From: a bacterium
GTDB taxonomy: Bacteria; BMS3Abin14
Reading direction: 5' to 3'
Assembly (NCBI GenBank): GCA_020352595.1
Contig: CP070682.1
Coordinates: 134,928 to 144,621 of the forward strand
Length of the DNA: 9,694 nt
Every line of letters begins with the position of its first letter. Position 1 is the first letter of the stretch. Positions 1-5,598 of the stretch are shown one piece after another. The notes beneath the pieces are model-generated. The model did no database searches. It was not told the DNA's origin and worked only from the letters and a program-made list of their open reading frames with translations. The position numbers and the translations under genes were made by a program.

Positions 1-1701
1 ACCATGGAGATGCACCACCCCGAGATGAGCCAGACGGGGGCCACGGCCTTCGAAGCCATCGTCCCCGTATATTCCCTGGTCGAGGGTCTGAGCCAGGCGG
101 CCGTGAGAAAGGCAGTGCAAAGCGCTCTGGACAGGTGCATCGGTGGAATCGAGGAGTGGATCCCGGATAGTATGCTGCTGAAATACGGGTTGCCAGACCT
201 CAGGGAATCCATCAGCAGTCTCCACCGACCACCCTCCGAGCAGGACGCGGATGCCCTCAACGAGGGCGCCAGTCCATGGCACCGACGGCTCAAGTTCGGG
301 GAGCTCCTGGCGTTTCAGCTCGGACTTCTGGCGCGCAGGAGGGAGCTCGACAGCAGGACGAGCAGGCCCGTTCCCCAGCAATGGGATCTTGAAAGGCGCT
401 TCCTGGAATCCCTGCCCTTCAGGTTGACCGGCGACCAGCTAAAAGCCATCGAGGAGATCGGCGCTGACATGGGGGCAGAGGTCCCCATGCACCGGCTCCT
501 TCAGGGGGACGTCGGTTCAGGGAAGACGCTGGTGGCCTTTGTGGCCATGCTCCGTGCCGCAGGCGCGGGTAGACAGGCCGTCCTCATGGCTCCTACGGAA
601 GTCCTGGCCGAGCAGCATCACAGGACCATGACGGCCTGGTGCCGACCCCTCGGGATGGAAGCGGGACTCCTGACCGGAGGGGTGGACGCTGTCAGCCGCC
701 GGACGGTTGCCGGGAATGCCGCCAGCGGCGAGGGAAAGATCTTCATCGGTACGCATGCCCTCATCCAGCAGGGGGTCCGTTTCCGCGACCTCGCCCTGGC
801 CGTGGTGGACGAGCAGCACCGCTTCGGAGTGCTCCAGAGGCTGGCTCTGAGGGAAAAGGGGCAGAGCCCCCATTTCCTCGTCATGACCGCCACTCCCATA
901 CCGCGGAGCCTGTCCATGGCGATCTACGGGGACCTCGATGTCACGACACTGGAGGAAATGCCCCCGGAGAGGAGGCCGGTCAAGACCCTGGTGTTTGACG
1001 AGTCCCAAAGATCGAGGATGTACCTGAGCATCGCGAGGGAGGTCGAGGCGGGAAGGCAGGTATTCATCGTCTACCCGCTGGTTGAGGAATCGCCGAAACT
1101 GGAGCTTCTCGCTGCCAGGGAGATGGCGAAGAGGTACAGAGAGAACATCTTTCCGCACCTGAGGGTGGGTCTGCTGACGGGCCGGATGTCGACCCAGGAG
1201 AAGGAAGAGGCCATGAGGAGGTTCCGCTCGGCAGAGGACCAGGTCCTCGTCGCCACCACCGTTATCGAGGTGGGAGTGGATGTTCCCAATGCCACCCTCA
1301 TGGTGGTGGAGAACGCCGAGAGGTTCGGCCTTTTCCAGCTGCACCAGCTTCGGGGAAGGGTGGGGAGGGGTGGACACGAGTCAACGTGCATCCTCATGCA
1401 GGGGAGGGACGTCACCAGGGAGGCCGGCGAACGGCTTCGCATCCTCGCCGCCACCAATTCGGGTTTCAGGATCGCCGAGGCAGACCTGCGGATGAGGGGT
1501 CCGGGGGATTTCCTGGGCGTCCGGCAGGCAGGTATGCCGGATTTCAGCTTCGCCAACCCCCTCCGTGACACTGATCTCCTGCGGGATGCGCGACAATGCG
1601 CCAGTGAACTGTCCTCGGGCGGGGACAGGATGCCCCCTGACCTGGAGACGGCGGTGGGCAGATTCTGGACACACGGACTGGACATTACCGCTTCCGGATA
1701 G
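1..1701 (+). CDS. recG: ATP-dependent DNA helicase RecG (5' end outside the window)
   Basis: RecG is a superfamily 2 translocase that binds branched DNA, reverses stalled forks and processes Holliday junctions and R-loops. The frame is open from base 1 (Thr codon, then Met at base 4). The first residues, TMEMHHPEM, match the wedge-domain 'hPe' stretch inside RecG rather than an N-terminus, so the true start lies upstream. About 566 residues are visible; family members usually have about 680-820. Motifs in order: Walker A GDVGSGKT (about 505-528), DEQH box (808-819), TATPIPRS (from 886), the TGRMSTQEKEEAM stretch (about 1179-1217), then the helicase C-terminal block with TTVIEVGVDVPNA and QLRGRVGRGG, and the TRG-type end with RMRGPGDFLGVRQAG. 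All motor motifs are intact. The gene ends in TAG and is followed by a 325-bp gap. Identification is secure. Confidence 0.97.
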   Translation, partial: TMEMHHPEMSQTGATAFEAIVPVYSLVEGLSQAAVRKAVQSALDRCIGGIEEWIPDSMLLKYGLPDLRESISSLHRPPSEQDADALNEGASPWHRRLKFGELLAFQLGLLARRRELDSRTSRPVPQQWDLERRFLESLPFRLTGDQLKAIEEIGADMGAEVPMHRLLQGDVGSGKTLVAFVAMLRAAGAGRQAVLMAPTEVLAEQHHRTMTAWCRPLGMEAGLLTGGVDAVSRRTVAGNAASGEGKIFIGTHALIQQGVRFRDLALAVVDEQHRFGVLQRLALREKGQSPHFLVMTATPIPRSLSMAIYGDLDVTTLEEMPPERRPVKTLVFDESQRSRMYLSIAREVEAGRQVFIVYPLVEESPKLELLAAREMAKRYRENIFPHLRVGLLTGRMSTQEKEEAMRRFRSAEDQVLVATTVIEVGVDVPNATLMVVENAERFGLFQLHQLRGRVGRGGHESTCILMQGRDVTREAGERLRILAATNSGFRIAEADLRMRGPGDFLGVRQAGMPDFSFANPLRDTDLLRDARQCASELSSGGDRMPPDLETAVGRFWTHGLDITASG

Positions 1702-1893
1702 CCCTTTATCAACAGGGGTTTTTGTGGGATATTGATCCGGACAGGTGCGTGGGACACGGTATCGGGCCAGGACATAGCCCCTGGCAAAACAGGTCCAGAA
1801 TTGATTTAAACTACTGTAAATAAAAGACATTATGTCGTGATTAAAAAATGGGCAATGTGGTAAAAACCTTTTGTGACCGTCCAGGAACACCGG

Positions 1894-1939
1894 TTTTGCA
1901 CAGGGTTTTCCACCGCTATTCCACATCTGCTGTGGAAAA
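1894..1939. promoter_or_regulatory. Cluster of DnaA-box-like 9-mers
   Basis: Two 9-mers fit the relaxed DnaA-box consensus TTWTNCACA exactly: TTTTGCACA at 1894-1902 on the plus strand, and TTTTCCACA at 1931-1939 on the minus strand. Between them lie TTTTCCACC (1906-1914, one mismatch) and TATTCCACA (1917-1925, two mismatches). A further one-mismatch copy, TTATCAACA, sits at 1706-1714 just after the recG stop. The 1917 and 1931 copies face each other and form a perfect 7-bp inverted repeat, TTCCACA/TGTGGAA (1919-1925 with 1931-1937, 5-nt loop). The AT-rich block 1801-1870 lies directly upstream. The arrangement fits DnaA-dependent regulation, or less likely an origin or DnaA-titration site. 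It could also be an operator for an unrelated regulator, or only a small hairpin. Confidence 0.4.
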
Positions 1940-1955
1940 GAAAGATCAACCATTA

Positions 1956-2005
1956 TTTTTCGGGACGTTATGCTGAACACATCCAGTGAGAAACGTCCGG
2001 GAAAG
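1956..2005 (+). promoter_or_regulatory. Imperfect hairpin in the ndk leader
   Basis: GGACGTT (1963-1969) pairs perfectly with AACGTCC (1992-1998). Beyond one G-G mismatch the stem continues: C1961-G2000, a wobble, three A-T pairs (1957-1959 with 2002-2004) and a final wobble. That gives about 13 pairs closing a 22-nt loop. The stem ends 7 nt before the ndk Shine-Dalgarno AGGGAGGT (2013-2020). No T-run follows it, so it is not an ordinary terminator. Proximity to the ribosome-binding site suggests an effect on ndk translation or mRNA stability. This is inference from base pairing alone. Confidence 0.4.
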
Positions 2006-2026
2006 GCATGAAAGGGAGGTCCATGC

Positions 2027-2455
2027 ATGACCGCAATACAGCGCACGCTGTCCATCGTCAAACCGGATGGAGTCCAAAAGAGGGTCATCGGAGATGTCAT
2101 CGGAAGGTTCGAAAAGGCCGGGTTGAGGATCGTGGCCATGAAGATGATCCACATGTCTTCATCTGACGCGGGCGGTTTCTACGTCGTGCACAGGGAAAGG
2201 CCATTTTACGGGGAACTGAGGGAGTACATGTCCTCGGGCCCGGTGGTCGTCCTCGTCCTGGAAGGCCATGACGCCATCGCACTTACGCGCCGCATAATGG
2301 GAGCCACCGATCCTGCCCATGCCGATCCAGGCACCATCAGGGCGGATCTGGCCGAGAGCATCGAGAGGAACATCGTTCACGGATCGGACTCCGTGGAATC
2401 GGCGGCCTATGAGATCCCCTTCTTTTTCAGCGCCATGGAGATCCACGGGGGCTAG
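2027..2455 (+). CDS. ndk: Nucleoside diphosphate kinase
   Basis: Ndk moves the gamma-phosphate from ATP to other (d)NDPs through a phosphohistidine intermediate and balances cytosolic NTP and dNTP pools. The 142-residue protein has the family's usual length. It begins with the typical [10 protein letters not shown] strand containing the nucleotide-binding Lys12, and carries RPFY (58-61), [10 protein letters not shown] (102-111) and the active-site motif NIVHGSDS with catalytic His118. The common GTIRGDF version of the middle motif is GTIRADL here, a mild variation. The start is fixed by AGGGAGGT at 2013-2020, 6 nt before the ATG; another ATG at 2023 is out of frame. It follows the structured leader and probably opens the operon that continues with rlmN. 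Confidence 0.97.
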   Translation: MTAIQRTLSIVKPDGVQKRVIGDVIGRFEKAGLRIVAMKMIHMSSSDAGGFYVVHRERPFYGELREYMSSGPVVVLVLEGHDAIALTRRIMGATDPAHADPGTIRADLAESIERNIVHGSDSVESAAYEIPFFFSAMEIHGG

Positions 2456-2468
2456 AATAGGAATGAGG

Positions 2469-3521
2469 ATGGTGCGTGAGGACATGCGCAGCTTCTTCGA
2501 TCTGGGACGCGCTGAACTGGAACAGCTGCTCTCGGGGCTGGACACGAAACCGTTCCGCCGGAAGCAGCTCCTGAAATGGGTCTACCTCAGGGGTGTCGGC
2601 CAGTTCGAGAGCATGACGGACATGCCCCTTCCCCTGCGGGAGGAGCTTTCCCGGCGTCTGGACCTTCATCCCATGAGGGAGGTGGCCAGGAACGCCACGG
2701 ACGACGGGACGGTGAAGTTCCTCCACATTCTGGAGGATGGGGCCCTGATCGAATCGGTCCTCATACCGGAGGAAGGGCACCACACCTTGTGCCTCTCCAC
2801 CCAGTCGGGATGCGCCATGGACTGCGTTTTCTGCGATACTGCCCGGGCCGGTGCCGGGAGGAACCTCACGGCCGGAGAGATCCTGGCACAGATCGTCTAT
2901 GCCGTCCGCTACCTGGGCGACAGGGCAAGGCTCAGGAACCTGGTGTTCATGGGAATGGGGGAGCCGCTCCAGAACCTGGATGCCCTGGTCCCGGCGCTTG
3001 GGATCATCCTTGATGAAGATGCGCTGGGTTTCAGTCCTCGCCGGGTGACGGTCTCCACCTGCGGGTGGGTCCCGGGAATGGAGAGACTCGGCTCCACGGG
3101 AACGGACGTCAACCTGGCGGTATCGCTCAACGCAACGGACGACAGAACCCGGTCCTTACTCATGCCCGTCAACAGAAAGTACCCCCTCGCGCGCCTGATG
3201 GACGCCGTCAGGGATTACCCTCTCAGGGCCAGGAGCAGGATCACCTTCGAATACGTCCTCATCGAGGACATCAACGACTCGGACGAGGATGTCCGGCGCC
3301 TGGTCAAACTCCTTGAGGGGATCCCTTCCAAGGTCAACCTCATCCCCTGCAACGTCAACTCCTCGGGTCTTCGGGGACCCGGACAGGAGCGGGTGCGCGC
3401 CTTCCAGGAAGCGCTTCTGGAAAAGGGGGTGCTTGCCACATTGAGGAAAAGCCGGGGTCAGGATATACAGGCGGCGTGCGGGCAGCTTCGCGCGTCGTGC
3501 GGCCAGGGCGGGTGGACATGA
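2469..3521 (+). CDS. rlmN: Dual-specificity 23S rRNA (A2503-C2) / tRNA (A37-C2) methyltransferase RlmN
   Basis: RlmN is a radical-SAM enzyme that methylates C2 of A2503 in 23S rRNA and A37 in some tRNAs by a ping-pong mechanism. The cluster motif CAMDCVFC gives the three [4Fe-4S] ligands Cys115, Cys119 and Cys122. Cys108, seven residues before the cluster, and Cys337 in the C-terminal QAACGQL segment sit where E. coli has its two catalytic cysteines (118 and 355). GMGEPL (162-167) is the SAM-binding turn. With this start the protein has 350 residues, normal for the family. Three ATGs are possible: 2463, 2469 and 2484. I chose 2469 because AGGA (2459-2462) is 6 nt upstream of it; it directly abuts 2463. 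The gene begins about 13 bp after ndk and overlaps the sigma gene by 4 bp (ATGA), suggesting translational coupling. Confidence 0.95.
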   Translation: MVREDMRSFFDLGRAELEQLLSGLDTKPFRRKQLLKWVYLRGVGQFESMTDMPLPLREELSRRLDLHPMREVARNATDDGTVKFLHILEDGALIESVLIPEEGHHTLCLSTQSGCAMDCVFCDTARAGAGRNLTAGEILAQIVYAVRYLGDRARLRNLVFMGMGEPLQNLDALVPALGIILDEDALGFSPRRVTVSTCGWVPGMERLGSTGTDVNLAVSLNATDDRTRSLLMPVNRKYPLARLMDAVRDYPLRARSRITFEYVLIEDINDSDEDVRRLVKLLEGIPSKVNLIPCNVNSSGLRGPGQERVRAFQEALLEKGVLATLRKSRGQDIQAACGQLRASCGQGGWT

Positions 3522-4564
3522 ACGCGGGGAAGAAGGGTGGAAAAGGCACGAAGCAGGTCAAAACGGCCCGGGGCAAGGGCAGGGCGCCTCGCGCCGGCAA
3601 ACAGGAGGCTGTGGCCCCCGACGAGATCATCCCTCTGACGGAGATGGTGGAATCAGACGGTGAAAGAGCGGAGGAAACGCTGTTCGACGAGGCACCGGTA
3701 GGGTCCGGGAGCAAGCCTGCTGTCTACGACCCCGTGGCAGCCTATTACCAGACCATCCGCCATTATCCGGTCCTGTCCAGAAACCAGGAGAAGGAACTGG
3801 CTGTCAGATATCTCGAGGAGGAAGACCTGGAAGCCGCCTACAGGCTGGTGACATCCAACCTCAAGCTGGTGATAAAAATCGCCATGGAATACAGACGGCT
3901 CTGGAGGGAGATCGTGGACCTCATCCAGGAGGGCAACGTCGGTCTCATGCAGGCTGTCAAGAAGTATGACCCCTATCGCGGTGTCCGGTTTTCTTCCTAC
4001 GCGGCCTGGTGGATCCGGGCCTATATTATCAGATACATCATGAACAACACGAGGATGGTGAAGCTGGGCACGACGCAGGCGCAGAGGACCCTCTATTTCC
4101 AGCTGGGCAAGGAGAAGGAGCGGCTCAGGCGCATGGGCATCGAACCCGACGTGGGGGCTCTTGCCAAATCCCTCAACGTCAAGGAGTCCGAGGTCCAGGA
4201 GATGACGATGCGGCTCAGTTCCGGTGACCTGTCCCTCGATGCCGCCAGGGGTGAAGACAGCGATTTCAGCCTCCTGGACTCCATACCCGCTCTGGAAGCG
4301 GACACGGAAAAGAGGGTCGCGGATGACGAGGCCCGGACCATCTATCTCGAGAAGCTGTCGCGGTTCGTCGAGGAGCTGGCCGACAGGGACAGGAGGATCT
4401 TCACCATGAGGTGGATGAGGGACGACCCCCTGACACTTCAGGAGGTCGGCGAGAAACTGGGCATAACCAGGGAGCGCGTCCGCCAGCTGGAAGCCAGGAT
4501 CCTCAAGAACCTGAGAAAATACCTGGAAGACGAGGGACTTGACGCTTCTGATTTCTTCTCATAG
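3518..4564 (+). CDS. Alternative sigma-70-family sigma factor, RpoH (sigma-32)-like
   Basis: The 348-residue product directs RNA polymerase to a promoter class. Residues 1-30 form a very basic Lys/Arg/Gly tail and 31-70 look acidic and disordered; there is no region 1.1. Region 1.2 is about 72-105. Region 2 (107-180) includes DLIQEGNVGLMQAVKKYD (134-151) and WWIRAYI (164-170). TTQAQRTLYFQLGKEKE (185-201) resembles the RpoH box of sigma-32 proteins. Region 3 follows, and region 4.2 (about 304-333) carries the helix-turn-helix LGITRERVRQLE. The sequence resembles the RpoH-like factors of Deltaproteobacteria more than RpoD, but heat-shock function cannot be read from it. The start overlaps the rlmN stop (ATGA). 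An upstream in-frame ATG at 3476 would lie well inside rlmN and is less likely. Confidence 0.9.
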   Translation: MNAGKKGGKGTKQVKTARGKGRAPRAGKQEAVAPDEIIPLTEMVESDGERAEETLFDEAPVGSGSKPAVYDPVAAYYQTIRHYPVLSRNQEKELAVRYLEEEDLEAAYRLVTSNLKLVIKIAMEYRRLWREIVDLIQEGNVGLMQAVKKYDPYRGVRFSSYAAWWIRAYIIRYIMNNTRMVKLGTTQAQRTLYFQLGKEKERLRRMGIEPDVGALAKSLNVKESEVQEMTMRLSSGDLSLDAARGEDSDFSLLDSIPALEADTEKRVADDEARTIYLEKLSRFVEELADRDRRIFTMRWMRDDPLTLQEVGEKLGITRERVRQLEARILKNLRKYLEDEGLDASDFFS

Positions 4565-4742
4565 GAAGGCTGAGGGTTTCCTGGAGGCCTCCCTGGCATT
4601 CATCATCCTTCTCACAGCCCCGCTTACGGTCCAGGCTCCGACACAGGACCGGGAACTGGACGAGATGAGAGGGACGGGGGATGCCTTCGTACGCCTGGGC
4701 CGCATGGTGACCGCCAGGGTCCGCATGGTGCTGAAACAGTGA
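4539..4742 (+). CDS. Tiny putative exported protein, unrecognised
   Basis: The frame encodes up to 67 residues from a TTG start, overlapping the end of the sigma gene by 26 bp. After a short basic segment (SSHRKAEG) comes a hydrophobic stretch, LAFIILLTAPLTVQA (19-33). It ends in V-Q-A, a good signal peptidase I site, leaving about 34 charged residues. Codons in the second half favour G or C at position 3, as in the neighbouring genes, supporting real coding. The start is uncertain: no ATG or GTG precedes the hydrophobic segment. TTG 4539 has GGAAG 9 nt upstream, while a downstream CTG (4548) would have GAGGGA about 10 nt upstream. I recognise no family. It could be a periplasmic small protein or an N-terminally anchored membrane protein, or the frame could be fortuitous. 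Confidence 0.5.
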   Translation: MTLLISSHRKAEGFLEASLAFIILLTAPLTVQAPTQDRELDEMRGTGDAFVRLGRMVTARVRMVLKQ

Positions 4743-4794
4743 AACAGCGGCGCGGGGTACCCGCGGCAGCCACGGTCCACCAACCGGCGCGCAC

Positions 4795-4799
4795 AGGAG
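4795..4799 (+). promoter_or_regulatory. Shine-Dalgarno AGGAG that fixes a TTG start
   Basis: AGGAG ends 7 nt before TTG 4807, the first codon of the ABC ATPase. No ATG or GTG in the same frame lies between the site and the conserved N-terminal strand ISIRGLKKSYG, so the TTG is the likely initiator. Confidence 0.65.
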
Positions 4800-4806
4800 T
4801 GACCGT

Positions 4807-5565
4807 TTGATCTCCATCAGGGGACTAAAGAAGAGTTATGGCGACTTCGAGGCCGTCCGGGGTCTTGACCTGGAGATCCCCGCCGGACAGGTCTTCGGCT
4901 TCCTGGGACCCAACGGCGCAGGAAAGACGACCACCATCAAGATCATGGCCGGTCTCCTCACACCCACGAGGGGTTCAGTGCTGGTGGGCGGCATAGATGT
5001 CACGAGGGAACCGCTCAGGGCCAAGGCCGTGACAGGCTTCATCCCGGACACGCCGTTCCTGTTCGACCGCCTGACGGGCAGTGAATTCCTTCGCTTCATG
5101 GGCCGCCTGTACGGCATGCCCGCCGCAAGGGCGGCGGCCAAGGCAGACCAGTACCTGGGCTTTTTCGACCTCACCCAGTGGGCTGATCATCTCATCGAGA
5201 GCTATTCCCACGGTATGCGCAAAAGACTGGTGATGGCGGGCGCCCTGATGCACGGGCCCCAGGTGGTCATCGTCGACGAGCCCATGGTAGGCCTCGACCC
5301 CAGAGGCGCGCACAAGGTCAGGAAGCTCTTCCGGGAACTTGCGGGCAAGGGGATCACCATCTTCCTGACCACGCACGAACTCTCCACGGCACAGGCAGTC
5401 TGCGACCGGATCGGCATCATCCATCACGGAAAGCTCATCGCTCTGGGCAGCGTCGCCGAACTGGCAGAGGCCGCCAGGTCTCCGGGGTCTCACCTGGAGG
5501 AGGTATTCCTGAAGCTGACCCTGGAGAGCGAGGGTGAGGAGAGGGTCCTGTTCCGTGACCTCTGA
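4807..5565 (+). CDS. ABC transporter ATP-binding protein (EcsA-like exporter type)
   Basis: This cytosolic ATPase subunit powers the permease encoded next. In its 252 residues: Walker A GPNGAGKTT (34-42, Lys40), a degenerate signature SHGMR (134-138) in place of LSGGQ, Walker B VVIVDEP (153-159) with catalytic Glu158, D-loop GLDP (162-165) and the H-loop His190 in LTTHE. The Q-loop reads FIPDTPFLF (78-86), with no glutamine where many ABC proteins have one. The IPDxPFL/SHGM combination is typical of the EcsA-like ABC-2 exporter branch as I know it. The C-terminal HLEEVFLKLT (229-238) also fits that group. Translation starts at TTG with a good AGGAG. It lies 33 bp before the permease. The substrate is unknown. 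Confidence 0.93.
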   Translation: MISIRGLKKSYGDFEAVRGLDLEIPAGQVFGFLGPNGAGKTTTIKIMAGLLTPTRGSVLVGGIDVTREPLRAKAVTGFIPDTPFLFDRLTGSEFLRFMGRLYGMPAARAAAKADQYLGFFDLTQWADHLIESYSHGMRKRLVMAGALMHGPQVVIVDEPMVGLDPRGAHKVRKLFRELAGKGITIFLTTHELSTAQAVCDRIGIIHHGKLIALGSVAELAEAARSPGSHLEEVFLKLTLESEGEERVLFRDL

Positions 5566-5598
5566 AAGAAGACACCCGTTCCGCGTGGGACCACCGCC

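Larger units (their letters stand above)
1702..2026. promoter_or_regulatory. recG-ndk intergenic region with AT-rich core
   Basis: This is the longest non-coding stretch in the window (325 bp). Bases 1801-1870 are 19/70 G+C (27%), a sharp drop against the GC-rich genes on both sides. It contains the DnaA-box-like cluster and the ndk leader hairpin listed separately, plus a 6-bp inverted repeat GCCAGG/CCTGGC (1766-1771 with 1780-1785) that has no T-run on either side. A promoter for ndk and the genes downstream is expected here, but I found no -35/-10 pair good enough to call. TTGATT at 1801-1806 is the best -35-like hexamer and lacks a well-spaced -10. No protein-coding potential was recognised. 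Confidence 0.6.

Noticed and set aside
517..1377. Long minus-strand open frame opposite recG (286 codons)
   Set aside because: It mirrors the codon structure of recG, whose motifs are unmistakable; its protein is low-complexity and rich in His, Pro and Arg.
1766..1785. Inverted repeat after recG as an intrinsic terminator
   Set aside because: The stem is only 6 bp with an 8-nt loop and is followed by AAAAC rather than a T-run.
1884..1899. Possible sigma-54 promoter (GG ... GC with TTTTGC)
   Set aside because: The GG and GC dinucleotides are 12 nt apart instead of the required 10, and the TGGCAC half is poor.
1381..2154. Minus-strand open frame running from recG through the intergenic gap into ndk (257 codons)
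   Set aside because: It spans three unrelated contexts (recG, the AT-rich gap and ndk) and shows no domain; it is an antisense shadow at both ends.
2319..2468. Upstream ATG (2319) as the rlmN start
   Set aside because: It would overlap ndk by about 137 bp and add residues unlike any RlmN N-terminus; a start at 2463-2484 gives a normal length.
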